DNA of 64,000 nt from Candidatus Pantoea soli (GCF_007833795.1 NZ_CP032702.1:310001-374000), one strand, 5' to 3'. Shown: positions 1-9,193, counted from the first letter of the stretch. Numbers and translations are program-made. Notes: generated by a model from the sequence alone, not told the origin.

Positions 1-108
1 GGCGCGCGCGGCTTTTTCAAGGGCGGCGAGGTCATTATCGGCAGCGTGCGCGGCGGGCAGCGCAAGCAGAACGGCACTGGCTACTACAGAGGAGATAAAC
101 GCTTTCAT
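1..108 (-). CDS. N-terminus of a secreted protein, probably ABC transporter substrate-binding protein (cut by window edge)
   Basis: Only the first 36 codons are present, read leftwards from an ATG at 106-108 with a GGAG about 8 bases upstream (117-120). The visible residues are a typical Sec signal peptide: one Lys, a hydrophobic run of Ala/Val/Leu, and an AHA-A cleavage site near residue 22, followed by a mature start DNDLAALEKAARA. That layout is usual for periplasmic binding proteins. The divergent UTRA regulator and the operator-like and Pho-box-like sites in between suggest a phosphorus-related solute, but the ligand cannot be read from this fragment. Confidence 0.6.
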   Translation of the reverse strand, partial: MKAFISSVVASAVLLALPAAHAADNDLAALEKAARA

Positions 109-142
109 CTCGATTGCTCCGGGTGTAAGTTGTGGGTCGTCT

Positions 143-154
143 TGGTCTAGTCCA
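143..154. promoter_or_regulatory. Candidate operator of the GntR/HutC-UTRA regulator
   Basis: TGGTCTAGTCCA at 143-154 differs at one base from the TGGTCTAGACCA palindrome bound by several HutC/UTRA regulators (DasR/NagR type). It lies 35 bases upstream of the secreted protein's start codon, where a repressor would sit, in the divergent region shared with the UTRA regulator gene. Assignment to that regulator is an inference from position. Confidence 0.55.
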
Positions 155-270
155 GCAAGAACCGAGCCAATGTAGCCCGGCAAGATGAAGGTTTTATGAC
201 CGGGTGGATGAAATGAGGAGTGGCGCGTCGTTCCACATGCGGTACCGCGCGCTAAAACGTGGGATGTGCC

Positions 271-299
271 TTGTCACAGTGTAGTCATCGAACTGTCAT
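271..299 (+). promoter_or_regulatory. Three tandem Pho-box-like heptamers
   Basis: Heptamers TTGTCAC (271-277), TAGTCAT (282-288) and CTGTCAT (293-299) are spaced exactly 11 bases apart, the helical repeat of PhoB sites (consensus CTGTCAT, 4-base spacers). The third is a perfect match and the other two match at 5 of 7. They end 33 bases before the UTRA regulator start and also lie upstream of the divergent transporter gene, so PhoB could activate either. Confidence 0.5.
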
Positions 300-332
300 A
301 GTGCAGTTTTGCCCCGAAATGAGGCTGAAAAA

Positions 333-1031
333 ATGTCGTCGAAAGCTGCAGATGTGATCGCCAGCGCATTGCGCGCGCGCATTGAAAACGGTGAGTTTGC
401 CAGCGGACGCCTGCCGGCGGAGCGCACACTGAGCGAACACTACGCCACCACACGCATTACCCTGCGGGAGGCGCTGGGCCAGCTGGAAGCGCAGGGGATC
501 ATTTACCGCGAATTACGGCGCGGCTGGTTCAGGGCACCGCCGCGGCTTATCTACAATCCTTCGCATCACAGCCATTTTCACGCTATGGCGCTGGAGCAGG
601 GGCGCGTGGCCAGCACGCAGGTGATTGAAGCGCGCGAAGTCCCTGCGCAGCTGGCGATAGCACGGCATCTGCAGCTGCAGGAAGGAGATACGGTTTACCG
701 CATCCGCCGGTTGCGCCGCATTGACGGGCGCGCAGTGCTGTATGTTGAGCACTACCTGAATCCCGCCTGCTTTCCCGGCTTGTTAGCCGAAGACCTTACG
801 TGCTCGCTGACCGACCTCTACGATCAGCGCTATGGCATTCGTTACGGCGGGGCACGTTTTACCATCCTGCCGGGGCCGCTACCGCCGCGTGCTGCGCCCG
901 CCCTGAACGTGGCCAGCGGCACGCCGGGTCTGTTGATTACGCGCATCAATCGTGACCAGCATAACCGGGTGATTGATTGCGACTGCGAATTCTGGCGCTA
1001 CGACGCGCTGTGTGTGGCGGTTGAGGTGTGA
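333..1031 (+). CDS. GntR-family regulator with UTRA domain (HutC/PhnF subfamily)
   Basis: This 232-residue protein has an N-terminal winged helix-turn-helix (about residues 5-70, with the family pattern RLPAERTLSEHYATTRITLREAL) followed by a UTRA ligand-sensing domain (about 85-230, including the RIRRLRRIDGRAVLYVEHYLNP segment). I chose ATG 333 because GAGG lies 8 bases upstream; an in-frame TTG at 309 would add 8 residues without a better ribosome site. It is divergent from a secreted ABC-type protein and has an operator-like site and Pho-box-like repeats nearby, so it probably represses an uptake system, possibly for a phosphonate or other organophosphorus compound. PhnR/PhnF is the nearest functional analogy; the ligand is inferred, not shown. 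Confidence 0.85.
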   Translation: MSSKAADVIASALRARIENGEFASGRLPAERTLSEHYATTRITLREALGQLEAQGIIYRELRRGWFRAPPRLIYNPSHHSHFHAMALEQGRVASTQVIEAREVPAQLAIARHLQLQEGDTVYRIRRLRRIDGRAVLYVEHYLNPACFPGLLAEDLTCSLTDLYDQRYGIRYGGARFTILPGPLPPRAAPALNVASGTPGLLITRINRDQHNRVIDCDCEFWRYDALCVAVEV

Positions 1032-1033
1032 TG

Positions 1034-1055
1034 TATTGTGATTCAGATCACATTA
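1034..1055. promoter_or_regulatory. CRP-cAMP binding site upstream of psiE
   Basis: TGTGA-TTCAGA-TCACA at 1037-1052 is a perfect match to both CRP half-sites with the standard 6-base spacer. It starts just after the UTRA regulator stop and ends about 50 bases before psiE. E. coli psiE is known to be under both PhoB and cAMP-CRP control, which agrees; no clear Pho box was seen in this short interval. Confidence 0.8.
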
Positions 1056-1102
1056 CAGCATGATAGCGCCTGACGGTTTCCGTAACGAAAGGCGCAGTAA
1101 AA

Positions 1103-1513
1103 ATGACAACAAAATCAACGGCTGGACAGTTTATCGCGACGGTCCTGCAGTGGGTACTGAATATCGGCCTGATGATACTGGCGGTTATTCTGGTGGTGTT
1201 TCTCGGCAAAGAGACCATCCATCTGGCCAATGTGCTGTTCAGCACCGGTGAGCAGGCTTCGTCTTACCTGCTGATTGAAGGCATTGTGATCTATTTTCTC
1301 TATTTCGAATTTATTGCGCTGATTGTGAAGTATTTCCAGTCGGGCTATCACTTCCCACTGCGCTATTTTGTCTACATCGGCATCACGGCGATCATCCGCC
1401 TGATTATCGTCGACCATAAAAATCCGTTCGATACGCTCTGTTATGCGGGCGCGATCCTGATACTGGTAGTGACGCTGTGGCTGGCGAACAGCAACCGGCT
1501 GAAGCGCGAGTAG
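1103..1513 (+). CDS. psiE: Phosphate-starvation-inducible protein PsiE
   Basis: A 136-residue inner-membrane protein that matches E. coli PsiE along its length, with the same size and characteristic segments [17 protein letters not shown] and RLIIVDHK. Four hydrophobic helices are visible. Its molecular role is not established in any organism; the name reflects induction under phosphate limitation. The ATG at 1103 follows a purine-rich stretch (gaaaggcgcagtaaaa). A CRP site lies upstream. Its place next to ubiC differs slightly from E. coli, where other genes intervene. Confidence 0.93.
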   Translation: MTTKSTAGQFIATVLQWVLNIGLMILAVILVVFLGKETIHLANVLFSTGEQASSYLLIEGIVIYFLYFEFIALIVKYFQSGYHFPLRYFVYIGITAIIRLIIVDHKNPFDTLCYAGAILILVVTLWLANSNRLKRE

Positions 1514-1605
1514 CCACCCGCCTGCCGGGCCGGTGGCACAACCGGTCGTGCTACGTTCATGCGGGTGCGTTACACTAGGGCAACTTTTTTTCCGGAGATG
1601 CCCTG

Positions 1606-2124
1606 ATGTCGCACGACGCACTGCGCCAGCTTCGCGCACTGCACTGGCTGCCTGCCGCTTCCCCCTTACTTTCGCCGGCTGTGCTCGACTGGCTGCTGGA
1701 AGAGGATTCCATGACGCGCCGCTTTGAGCAGCATTGTCAGCAGGTGACGGTAAAGCTGCTGCGCGAAGCATTTGTACCGGCTGCTGACATTCCGGCAGAG
1801 GCGGCATTTTTACCGGCGGATGCCCGCTTCTGGCTGCGTGAAATTGTATTATGCGGCGATGGCGAACCCTGGCTGATTGGCCGCACGGTGGTGCCGGAAA
1901 GTACGCTGAACGGCCCGGAGCAGATGCTGCAGCACCTGGGGACGCGCCCGCTGGGTCGCTATCTGTTCTCCTCTTCCACACTGACCCGTGATTTCATTGA
2001 GCCTGGCCAGATTGAGGCATTATGGGGCCGGCGCTCGCGTCTGCGCCTCTCCGGCAAACCCCTGTTACTGACCGAACTGTTTTTACCGGCATCGCCGCTG
2101 TATCGCTCATCAGAGCAAGGATAA
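1606..2124 (+). CDS. ubiC: Chorismate pyruvate-lyase
   Basis: UbiC removes pyruvate from chorismate to give 4-hydroxybenzoate, the first committed step of ubiquinone synthesis, in the cytosol. The 172-residue product has the family's features: [22 protein letters not shown] in the middle, the [11 protein letters not shown] turn, and [19 protein letters not shown] near the C-terminus. Length is close to the usual 165. It sits 5 bases upstream of ubiA, the next pathway enzyme, so the two are one operon. CCGGAGATGCCCTG before the ATG supplies the ribosome site. Confidence 0.95.
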   Translation: MSHDALRQLRALHWLPAASPLLSPAVLDWLLEEDSMTRRFEQHCQQVTVKLLREAFVPAADIPAEAAFLPADARFWLREIVLCGDGEPWLIGRTVVPESTLNGPEQMLQHLGTRPLGRYLFSSSTLTRDFIEPGQIEALWGRRSRLRLSGKPLLLTELFLPASPLYRSSEQG

Positions 2125-2129
2125 GACTC

Positions 2130-3014
2130 GTGCAAAAAACACTGACTATGAGCAAGTGGCAGGCTTACAGCCGCCTGATGCGCATCGATAAACCAATTGG
2201 GACGTTGTTGCTGATGTGGCCGACGCTGTGGGCGCTGTGGCTTTCCGGCATGGCGGTACCGCCGCTCTCCGTGCTGCTGGTCTTTGTGCTGGGGGTGTTT
2301 GTGATGCGCGCCGCAGGCTGTGTCATCAACGATTACGCCGATCGCAAGGTTGACGGGCACGTCAAACGCACCGCATCGCGGCCGCTGGCGAGTGGCGCAG
2401 TATCAGAGAAAGAGGCAAAGCTGCTGTTTGTGGTGCTGGGGCTGGTGGCCTTTGCGCTGGTGCTGACCATGAACCGCATGACGATTCTGCTCTCCTTTAT
2501 TGGCCTGGCGCTGGCCTGGGTTTATCCCTTTATGAAGCGCTATACGCACCTGCCGCAGGTGGTGCTGGGGGCAGCTTTTGGCTGGGCAATTCCGATGGCC
2601 TGGGCAGCGGTTAGTGAGTCCTTACCTCTGGTGTGCTGGCTGGTGTTCTTTGCCAACATCTGCTGGACAGTGGCTTACGATACGCAATATGCCATGGTGG
2701 ACAGGGATGACGATGTGAAAATCGGGGTTAAATCCACCGCCATTCTGTTTGGTCGCTTCGACAAACTAATTATCGGCCTGCTGCAGCTTGCCACGCTGGG
2801 ACTGATGGCGCTCACCGGGCTGATTCTGCATCTTAACGGGGCATTTTACTGGTCGCTGCTGGTGGCAGGCGGGCTGTTTGTCTACCAGCAGAAGCTGATT
2901 GCGCAGCGCAACCGCGAGCAGTGCTTCCAGGGCTTTCTCAACAATAACTTTGTCGGGCTGGTGCTGTTTATCGGCGTGGCGCTGAATACACAGCCGTTTA
3001 TCGATCTGTTTTGA
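2130..3014 (+). CDS. ubiA: 4-hydroxybenzoate octaprenyltransferase
   Basis: An integral-membrane prenyltransferase that attaches the octaprenyl chain to 4-hydroxybenzoate in ubiquinone synthesis. The first Asp-rich motif NDYADRKVD is at residues 67-75 and the second, [12 protein letters not shown], is downstream; these bind Mg-prenyl diphosphate. I prefer the GTG at 2130 because it has AAGG 9 bases upstream and gives an N-terminus the same length as E. coli UbiA (RLMR...DKPIG aligned without gaps). ATG 2148 is the alternative and would shorten the protein by 6 residues. The product has about nine hydrophobic helices and 294 residues. Confidence 0.94.
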   Translation: MQKTLTMSKWQAYSRLMRIDKPIGTLLLMWPTLWALWLSGMAVPPLSVLLVFVLGVFVMRAAGCVINDYADRKVDGHVKRTASRPLASGAVSEKEAKLLFVVLGLVAFALVLTMNRMTILLSFIGLALAWVYPFMKRYTHLPQVVLGAAFGWAIPMAWAAVSESLPLVCWLVFFANICWTVAYDTQYAMVDRDDDVKIGVKSTAILFGRFDKLIIGLLQLATLGLMALTGLILHLNGAFYWSLLVAGGLFVYQQKLIAQRNREQCFQGFLNNNFVGLVLFIGVALNTQPFIDLF

Positions 3015-3080
3015 TCGGGCCTGGCCGCCGCGCCAGTCTGAGCGGGTCAGCGTGATAAGCCGGCCGCATCAGAGACGATA

Positions 3081-3106
3081 AAAAAAGGGCGACCTGACGG
3101 TCGCCC
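3081..3106 (-). terminator. Rho-independent terminator of plsB (probably bidirectional)
   Basis: Perfect 8-bp stem GGGCGACC (3087-3094) and GGTCGCCC (3099-3106) with a TGAC loop. AAAAAA at 3081-3086 gives a U-tract for leftward transcripts coming out of plsB, 20 bases past its stop. The rightward side has only a weak T-rich tail, so it would end ubiCA less efficiently. Confidence 0.85.
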
Positions 3107-3125
3107 TGCGTGTTTCTGCCAGCGG

Positions 3126-5549
3126 CTATTCGTGTGCCACCGCTGTTTCGATGGTCAGGCGTACATCGCTGGTGACCAGCTCCGCCAGCATCTGCCACAT
3201 CATATTGGTGCGTTCCCCATCAGCATCACCCGAATCGCTGATATAGCCTTCGTCACGCAGTGACAGTACCAGAGTGGTGAAGACTGCTTTATCGAAGAAC
3301 TCCGGCGCGTTGATGCCGTGCAGCACTGACAGGCGCTGAGCCAGCGTGCGGCTCTCTTTCTCCAGCGTCCCGCGATTGATGGTCGGTTTCGCGCTGAGTA
3401 CCGCAAACGTGATGGCGAAACGCTGCAGCGTTTCACGGATACCGGCGGCCAGCAGCTGCAGCGTACGATAACGTGACGCGCATATCTTCAGCCGGCCTTC
3501 CTGCTGCGACACCAGCCCCTGACGCGCCATTTCGGCACAGAGTGCATTCAGCAGCGCAGGCAGTTCGCTGCTGTCCCAGCGCAGGAACAGCTCACTTTTC
3601 AGCAGCGGATAGACCAGACTGACCTGACGCAGTAACTCGGCCTCGCTGATTTCGCGGTGCTGCTGCACAATCGCGGCAATCAGGGAAGGCATCACCAGCA
3701 TGTGATGAATGTTGTTGCGGTAATAAGTCATCAGTACTGCCTGCTCGCGCGGCAGAATGATGATATCGCCAATGCTGTCCTGCTCGGTTTCAAACTTGTT
3801 CATGCCCATGGCGTGATCGAGCAGCGCTTCTGCGCTCAACGCCGGCACGGTAGATTCCGGCGAATAAGGCACGTTGCGCAGCAGCTGCGTGTAGCACTCC
3901 AGCTGCTCAATCAGCTGTTCCCGCGTCAGTGAACGCTGACGTGACGCCAGCAGCGCGGTCACGCACAGGTTCATGGCGTTTGCCGCTCCCGCTTCATTGA
4001 TGCGCACCATCAGACGGCCGGCAATGTCATTTACGACAGGTGTCATCCACGCCGGACGCTGCGGGTCAATGGGATCGATGGCGTCACGCCATTCCGGAAC
4101 GTGCTTGTTCAGGTAGTTCACCAGCGGCAGGGGTTCGCCGAAGTTAACATAGCCCTGACCGAGGTTGCGCAGCTTGCGCAGCCCGCGCACCATCTGCATG
4201 AACCCTTCTTTTTCTTTGGCCGCACCGCGCAGCTCTTTGGCATAGGTGCCCACTTCCATCACATGCTCATAGCCAATATAGATAGGGACGAAAGTGATAG
4301 GGCGGCTGCCGCCGCGCAGCAGCGCCTGCAGCGTCATCGACAGGGTGCCGGTTTTCGGATCGAGCAGACGCCCGGTGCGTGAACGGCCCCCTTCGACAAA
4401 ATACTCCACCGAATAACCGCGGCTGAACAGCTCGCCCAGGTATTCGCGGAATACCGTAGAATAGAGTTTGTTGCCTTTGAAGGTGCGGCGAATAAAGAAC
4501 GCGCCAAGGCGGCGGAAAATCGGGCCGGCGGGCCAGAAGTTCAGGTTAATCCCGGCGGCAATGTGCGGCGGCACCAGTCCCTGGTGATACAGCACATAGG
4601 AGAGCAGCAGGTAGTCCATGTGGCTGCGGTGACAGGGCACATAGACGATTTCATGGCCGTCCTGCGCCAGCTGGCGCACGCGCTCGCCACCGTTGACGTT
4701 GATGCCCTGATAAAGTCGGCTCCACAGCCAGCCCATGACCCGATCCGTTACGCGAATCGCTTCATAGGAGAAGTCCGCTGCCACTTCTTCCATCATTTCA
4801 ACGGCGTTCTGCTGCGCTTTCTCATGCGAAATCTTCTTGCTGCGCGCTTCATCTTCTACCGCTTTTTCAATCGCTTTGGACTGCAGCAGCTTATTGAATA
4901 GATCCTGACGCGCCGGCAGACGCGGGCCCACCGCCGCCAGCCGCTGACGGGCAAAATGAATACGCGCCACGCGTGCCAGTTTCTGCGCAATCGACTTATC
5001 CGTACCGTGTTCGGTCGCCATCTGGCGCAGGGAAACGGTTGGCGAGAAGCGCACAAAGCTGTCGCGGCCGTGCCATAAAATGGCGAAGAACTTCTGTACC
5101 CCATTCAGAATGCGCAGATGAGGCGTCTCTTCGCCCTGCACCTCACGCCCTGGCGCACGGCCGAACATCACGGCCACCGGCAGCATCTGCACATCCAGCC
5201 CGGGGTTACTGCGATGCAAATCCAGATAGTCGTGGAACAGCTTTACCGACTCCGGATTGGCGACAAAATAGGGGAATACGCGCGGACCGTCGTGAATAAA
5301 CACATGACGCGGCAGCAGCGCACCATCGATCTCCAGCGGCGCCAGCGGATCGGGCAGATCGAGTTTCAGACATTGAGCGCGCAGCGTCAGCAGATCTGCC
5401 TTTGAATCATAAGGCAAAACATACATCACCGGGCGGGTCGGATCGATGCCGTGTTCTGAAATCGGATCGGTCGGAATGACCTTACTTTTTACCAAAATAG
5501 AGAGTGGTAAATTCAACAATTTGTAATAGAGTTTACGCCAACCTGACAT
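3126..5549 (-). CDS. plsB: Glycerol-3-phosphate acyltransferase
   Basis: PlsB puts the first acyl chain on sn-glycerol 3-phosphate at the inner membrane, the entry step of phospholipid synthesis. From the [15 protein letters not shown] start the product is 807 residues, the same as E. coli. The acyltransferase block is intact: HRSHMD (catalytic His-x4-Asp, about residue 306), [20 protein letters not shown], and [12 protein letters not shown] longer open frame extends 48 codons upstream, but it runs into the divergent promoter region and lacks conserved sequence, so ATG 5547-5549 is used. It is divergent from dgkA, another phospholipid enzyme. Confidence 0.97.
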   Translation of the reverse strand: MSGWRKLYYKLLNLPLSILVKSKVIPTDPISEHGIDPTRPVMYVLPYDSKADLLTLRAQCLKLDLPDPLAPLEIDGALLPRHVFIHDGPRVFPYFVANPESVKLFHDYLDLHRSNPGLDVQMLPVAVMFGRAPGREVQGEETPHLRILNGVQKFFAILWHGRDSFVRFSPTVSLRQMATEHGTDKSIAQKLARVARIHFARQRLAAVGPRLPARQDLFNKLLQSKAIEKAVEDEARSKKISHEKAQQNAVEMMEEVAADFSYEAIRVTDRVMGWLWSRLYQGINVNGGERVRQLAQDGHEIVYVPCHRSHMDYLLLSYVLYHQGLVPPHIAAGINLNFWPAGPIFRRLGAFFIRRTFKGNKLYSTVFREYLGELFSRGYSVEYFVEGGRSRTGRLLDPKTGTLSMTLQALLRGGSRPITFVPIYIGYEHVMEVGTYAKELRGAAKEKEGFMQMVRGLRKLRNLGQGYVNFGEPLPLVNYLNKHVPEWRDAIDPIDPQRPAWMTPVVNDIAGRLMVRINEAGAANAMNLCVTALLASRQRSLTREQLIEQLECYTQLLRNVPYSPESTVPALSAEALLDHAMGMNKFETEQDSIGDIIILPREQAVLMTYYRNNIHHMLVMPSLIAAIVQQHREISEAELLRQVSLVYPLLKSELFLRWDSSELPALLNALCAEMARQGLVSQQEGRLKICASRYRTLQLLAAGIRETLQRFAITFAVLSAKPTINRGTLEKESRTLAQRLSVLHGINAPEFFDKAVFTTLVLSLRDEGYISDSGDADGERTNMMWQMLAELVTSDVRLTIETAVAHE

Positions 5550-5676
5550 AGACAACTTGAAGCCTCTTGTTAGCAAAGCGCGGCAAGCATACCAGAAAGT
5601 GCAGCGAAGATCTGTGGCCTGACCATTTCGCGCTGCCCAGACATTGACGTCAAAACCACTTAAGGGTTCCACATAC

Positions 5677-6045
5677 ATGGCAAATAACGTCACCGGTATT
5701 CAGAGAATTGTAAAAGCAGCCGGTTACTCGTGGCAGGGGCTGCGTGCAGCCTGGCAGCATGAAGCTGCGTTTCGCCAGGAGGCTATCGCTGTGCTGGTTG
5801 CCATTGTCATCGCCTGCTGGCTGGACGTGGAAGCGATAACGCGCGTGCTGCTGATTGGTTCTGTCGTACTGGTGATGATTGTAGAAATCCTTAACAGCGC
5901 CATTGAAGCCGTAGTGGACCGTATCGGCCAGGAGCGGCATCCGCTGGCAGGCCGTGCGAAAGATATGGGCTCTGCGGCGGTTCTGCTGGCCATTCTACTG
6001 GCGCTGTTTGTCTGGATCACGCTGCTCTGGTCGCATTTGCGATAA
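5677..6045 (+). CDS. dgkA: Diacylglycerol kinase
   Basis: A small (122-residue) trimeric inner-membrane kinase that recycles diacylglycerol, released mainly by membrane-derived oligosaccharide synthesis, back to phosphatidate. The family signature [15 protein letters not shown] and the [11 protein letters not shown] active-site segment are intact, and three transmembrane helices are present. Start ATG 5677 follows AAGGG by 10 bases and gives the MANN start found in E. coli. The open frame upstream of it overlaps the plsB promoter region and was not used. It is followed by lexA as in E. coli. Confidence 0.96.
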   Translation: MANNVTGIQRIVKAAGYSWQGLRAAWQHEAAFRQEAIAVLVAIVIACWLDVEAITRVLLIGSVVLVMIVEILNSAIEAVVDRIGQERHPLAGRAKDMGSAAVLLAILLALFVWITLLWSHLR

Positions 6046-6107
6046 ACATTCCGGATTCATCAAACCGCTGATTTTTCCCCCGGTTTCGGTTTTCATTTCG
6101 CCAATAC

Positions 6108-6123
6108 CTGTATATACTCACAG
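6108..6123. promoter_or_regulatory. LexA box 1 of lexA
   Basis: CTGTATATACTCACAG has the CTGT-N8-ACAG form of an SOS operator, 27 bases before lexA start. It forms a tandem pair with the box at 6127-6142, matching the two-operator autoregulation known for E. coli lexA. Confidence 0.9.
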
Positions 6124-6126
6124 CGA

Positions 6127-6142
6127 CTGTATAAACAACCAG
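6127..6142. promoter_or_regulatory. LexA box 2 of lexA
   Basis: CTGTATAAACAACCAG is a CTG-N10-CAG operator starting 3 bases after box 1 and ending 8 bases before lexA. The right half (CCAG instead of ACAG) is the weaker half. Confidence 0.88.
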
Positions 6143-6150
6143 GGGGCGGG

Positions 6151-6765
6151 ATGAAAGCGTTAACCAGCAGGCAGCAACAGGTCTATGATCTGATTCGCGA
6201 CCATATTAATCAGACGGGCATGCCGCCAACGCGTGCTGAAATTGCTTCGCAACTCGGCTTCCGCTCGCCGAATGCTGCCGAAGAGCACCTTAAAGCCCTG
6301 GCGCGTAAAGGCGTCATTGAAATTGTCTCTGGTGCGTCACGCGGCATTCGCCTGCTGATGGAAGAAGAGGTCAGCGAAGGCCTGCCGCTGATCGGTCGCG
6401 TCGCTGCCGGTGAGCCTCTGCTGGCGCAGGAGCACATCGAAACGCACTATCAGGTGGATGCAAACCTGTTCAAACCTTCGGCGGATTTCCTGCTACGCGT
6501 CAGCGGCATGTCGATGAAAGATATCGGTATTATGGATGGCGATCTGCTCGCTGTGCATAAAACCCAGGAAGTGCGTAACGGCCAGGTTGTCGTGGCGCGC
6601 ATTGACGACGAAGTCACCGTAAAACGCTGGAAGAAGCAGGGCTCCATTGTGCAGCTGCTGCCGGAGAACAGCGATTTCCAGCCCATCGTCGTGGATACCC
6701 GTGAACAGTCGCTGACGGTCGAAGGCCTTGCCGTAGGTATTGTGCGTAACGGTGAGTGGCTCTGA
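6151..6765 (+). CDS. lexA: SOS repressor LexA
   Basis: LexA represses the DNA-damage regulon and cleaves itself when stimulated by RecA filaments. The 204-residue protein has the winged-helix domain at residues 1-70, the cleavage site Ala86-Gly87 (VAAGEP), nucleophile Ser121 (SGMSMKD) and the general base Lys158 (VTVKRW). All catalytic parts are intact. Two LexA boxes precede it, and dinF follows in the same direction 139 bases on. It starts at ATG 6151 after AGGGGGCGGG. Confidence 0.97.
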   Translation: MKALTSRQQQVYDLIRDHINQTGMPPTRAEIASQLGFRSPNAAEEHLKALARKGVIEIVSGASRGIRLLMEEEVSEGLPLIGRVAAGEPLLAQEHIETHYQVDANLFKPSADFLLRVSGMSMKDIGIMDGDLLAVHKTQEVRNGQVVVARIDDEVTVKRWKKQGSIVQLLPENSDFQPIVVDTREQSLTVEGLAVGIVRNGEWL

Positions 6766-6794
6766 TCGTCACGTTGCAGTAATCCCCCCGCTGT

Positions 6795-6814
6795 GGCAGC
6801 ACGCGTGTGCTGCC
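6795..6814 (+). other. Hairpin in the lexA-dinF intergenic region
   Basis: Perfect 8-bp stem GGCAGCAC/GTGCTGCC with a GCGT tetraloop, 30 bases after the lexA stop. The T-run (TTTTT) comes only about 11 bases later, so it is either a weak terminator that lets some transcription pass into dinF or an RNA-processing hairpin. Confidence 0.5.
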
Positions 6815-6904
6815 CGCAGTCTGCCTTTTTACGCCTCCTGAACCCCTCTGTGCAGCCTTATGCGCTATCAGCAGGCTGACGATCGTCAACAAGGGAATGC
6901 GCTG

Positions 6905-8227
6905 ATGCGGCTGTTTTCCTCCTCCGATAAAGCACTGTGGCGGCTGGCGCTGCCGATGATCCTGTCGAATATCACCGTCCCGCTGCTGGGTGTGGCAGAC
7001 ACTGCCGTTATCGGCCATCTCGACAGTCCGGTTTATCTGGGTGGCGTCGCCACCGGCACCACCGCGACCAGTTTTATTTTTATGCTGCTGCTGTTCCTGC
7101 GCATGAGCACCACCGGGCTTACCGCTCAGGCGCTGGGCGCCGGCGATAAATCTGCGCTGGCCCGGTCGCTGGTGCAGCCGCTGCTGATTGCACTGCTTGC
7201 CGGGATGGTGCTGATGCTGCTGCGCCTGCCGGCCAGTAGGCTGGCAACCCTGCTGATGGGCGGCAGCGCGGAAGTGCAGCAGCAGGCACAAATCTTTATG
7301 CATATTCGCTGGCTGAGCGCTCCCGCCACGCTGGCAAATATGGTGATCCTGGGCTGGCTGCTGGGCGTGCAGTATGCGCGTGCGCCGGTGGTGCTGCTGA
7401 TTGTCGGCAATCTGGTGAACATCCTGCTCGATCTGCTGCTGGTGCTGCACCTGCACTGGGGCGTAGCTGGCACCGCCGCCGCCACGGCGCTGGCGGAGTA
7501 TGTCACGCTGGCAGTGGGTCTCTGGATGGTCGTCCGCGTGCTGGCCCTGCGCGGGATCACCTTTAGCCTGCTGAAACGCAGCTGGCGCGGCGATGCCGGC
7601 CGGTTGTTCCGGCTTAACCGTGACATTATGCTGCGCTCGCTAATGCTGCAGATCTGCTTTGCTTCGCTCACCATGCTGGGCGCGCGTATCGGGCCAGAAG
7701 TGGTGGCGGTTAACGCCGTCTTACTGATGTTTCTGACGTTTACCGCCTATGCGCTTGACGGTTTCGCTTACGCCGTGGAAGCCTGCTCGGGTGAGGCCAC
7801 CGGTGCGCGCGATCGTGAGCGTTTACTGGCTGTCTGGCAGGCCGCCTGTCGTCAGGCGGGCATCGTCGCTCTGCTGTTTGCCGCTATTTATGCCTGCAGC
7901 GGCGCGCAGATTGTGGCCCTGCTGACCTCCCTTACCTCGCTGCGCGAAATGGCCGATCGCTATCTGCTGTGGCAGGTCATTCTGCCGCTGACAGGCGTAT
8001 GGTGTTATCTGCTGGACGGCATGTTTATCGGCGCAACACGCGGGCGGGAAATGCGTAACAGCATGATGATCGCGGCGTCCGGATATGGTGTGACGCTGCT
8101 GACGGTGCCCTGGCTGGGCAATCATGGCTTGTGGCTGGCGCTGGCGGTGTTTCTGGCACTACGTGGTCTGACGCTCTGGCTAATGTGGCGGCGCCACTGG
8201 CAGCATGACAGCTGGTTCACCGTCTGA
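6905..8227 (+). CDS. dinF: MATE-family transporter DinF
   Basis: A 440-residue membrane protein of the multidrug and toxic compound extrusion family with about twelve helices. It aligns with E. coli DinF from MRLFSSSDKALWRLALP through the RRHW C-terminus, including SNITVPLLGVADTAVIGHLDSPVYLGG. In E. coli it is co-transcribed with lexA and so SOS-induced; the order here is the same with a hairpin between. ATG 6905 is chosen because AAGGG lies 9 bases upstream and the start matches the family; 15 upstream in-frame codons look unconserved. Confidence 0.93.
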   Translation: MRLFSSSDKALWRLALPMILSNITVPLLGVADTAVIGHLDSPVYLGGVATGTTATSFIFMLLLFLRMSTTGLTAQALGAGDKSALARSLVQPLLIALLAGMVLMLLRLPASRLATLLMGGSAEVQQQAQIFMHIRWLSAPATLANMVILGWLLGVQYARAPVVLLIVGNLVNILLDLLLVLHLHWGVAGTAAATALAEYVTLAVGLWMVVRVLALRGITFSLLKRSWRGDAGRLFRLNRDIMLRSLMLQICFASLTMLGARIGPEVVAVNAVLLMFLTFTAYALDGFAYAVEACSGEATGARDRERLLAVWQAACRQAGIVALLFAAIYACSGAQIVALLTSLTSLREMADRYLLWQVILPLTGVWCYLLDGMFIGATRGREMRNSMMIAASGYGVTLLTVPWLGNHGLWLALAVFLALRGLTLWLMWRRHWQHDSWFTV

Positions 8228-8262
8228 ATAAGCGCAGCGCGGGTTCAGATTAATCTGTAACG

Positions 8263-8291
8263 TCTGCAAAATCCGAAGCGGCTACTATAAT
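8263..8291 (+). promoter_or_regulatory. Candidate promoter of yjbJ, sigma-S compatible
   Basis: A perfect TATAAT (8286-8291) preceded by CTAC, giving C at position -13, and only a poor -35 (TCTGCA, 8263-8268, 17-base spacer). A strong -10 with -13C and a weak -35 is typical of sigma-S promoters, and yjbJ is a stationary-phase gene in E. coli. The start codon is about 100 bases downstream. Confidence 0.45.
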
Positions 8292-8389
8292 TATCTTAAA
8301 CGACGCAAATAAGTAGCGCGTTGTGTCGATGTTTTCCCTGAATTACAGGTGATCATCGCATTTCACTCAGGAAGACGTGGAGGATTATG

Positions 8390-8602
8390 ATGAACAAAGA
8401 CGAAGCGAGCGGTAACTGGAAACAGTTCAAAGGCAAGTTCAAAGAAAAATGGGGCAAGCTAACGGATGATGACCTCACCGTGATTGAAGGCAAACGCGAT
8501 CAGCTTGTTGGTAAAATCCAGGAGCGTTACGGCTACGCCAAAGACGAAGCCGAGCGCGAAGTCAGCGACTGGGAAAGTCACAACAAAGACTACCGCTGGT
8601 AG
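8390..8602 (+). CDS. yjbJ: CsbD-family stress protein YjbJ
   Basis: A 70-residue hydrophilic, highly charged protein of the CsbD family, abundant in stationary phase and stress in enterobacteria; biochemical function is unknown. It closely matches E. coli YjbJ (NWKQFKGK, IEGKRDQLVGKIQERYGY, terminal YRW). Two ATGs are adjacent (8387 and 8390). GGAGG at 8379-8383 is 3 bases from the first and 6 from the second, so 8390 is preferred. Confidence 0.93.
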   Translation: MNKDEASGNWKQFKGKFKEKWGKLTDDDLTVIEGKRDQLVGKIQERYGYAKDEAEREVSDWESHNKDYRW

Positions 8603-8633
8603 GTCTGCCACTTTATGGATGAGGCGCCTGCCC

Positions 8634-8669
8634 GCTGATCGGCCGATCAGCCTGGCACAGGGATGTGCC
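8634..8669. repeat. Palindrome and hairpin between convergent yjbJ and zur
   Basis: A perfect 18-bp palindrome GCTGATCGG/CCGATCAGC (8634-8651) is followed at once by a second hairpin GGCACA-GGGA-TGTGCC (8654-8669). They lie between two convergent genes and probably end transcription from one or both sides, although neither has an immediate T-run. Confidence 0.5.
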
Positions 8670-8671
8670 GG

Positions 8672-9193
8672 TTACCCTTTTCGCGTTTTTTTCCCGCTTT
8701 CTGCAGCATGGTCATGATGACAGTTCTCCTGTTGCGTACAGGCTGCCACTTCCGCACAATCACCGCATAAACCATGCGCTTCAATCACACTGTGTCGCAG
8801 GGTAAAGCCGGTCTGTTTTGCCAGTCCCTCAATGATGTTTTCCACGCCGTGCGCATGCTTTTCGTTAACCGCAGCACAGCGGTCGCACACCAGCATGACC
8901 GACGTATGTGCCGGCTCATCGAGATGGTGGCACACCACGTAGCTGTTATTGGATTCAACCCGGTGGATAAATCCCTGCTCCAGCAGAAAATCCAGTGCAC
9001 GGTAAATGGTCGGCGGCTTTGCCTGCGGCTCACTGAGGCGCAGCTGATCCAGCAGATCGTAAGCGCTGACTGCTCCCTTTTGTCCGGCCATGAGTCGCAG
9101 CACTTCTGCACGTTGCGGTGTGAGACGCACGCCGCGCGCCAGGCAAAGTGATTCTGCCTCAGTGAGAAGTTGTTCGGGCGTGAGAGTGGTCAT
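8672..9193 (-). CDS. zur: Zinc uptake regulator Zur (Fur family)
   Basis: Zur is the zinc-loaded repressor of zinc import genes such as znuABC. The 173-residue protein has the Fur-type winged helix (residues about 10-90, RLTPQRAEVLRLM and PPTIYRALDFLLEQGF), the metal-binding CDRC pair, IEAHGLCGDC and a His-rich tail (CHHDH). The ATG at 9191-9193 has AGGAG 7 bases upstream; two further ATGs lie at or above 9199 but with poor spacing. Position beside yjbJ is as in E. coli. Confidence 0.95.
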   Translation of the reverse strand: MTTLTPEQLLTEAESLCLARGVRLTPQRAEVLRLMAGQKGAVSAYDLLDQLRLSEPQAKPPTIYRALDFLLEQGFIHRVESNNSYVVCHHLDEPAHTSVMLVCDRCAAVNEKHAHGVENIIEGLAKQTGFTLRHSVIEAHGLCGDCAEVAACTQQENCHHDHAAESGKKTRKG

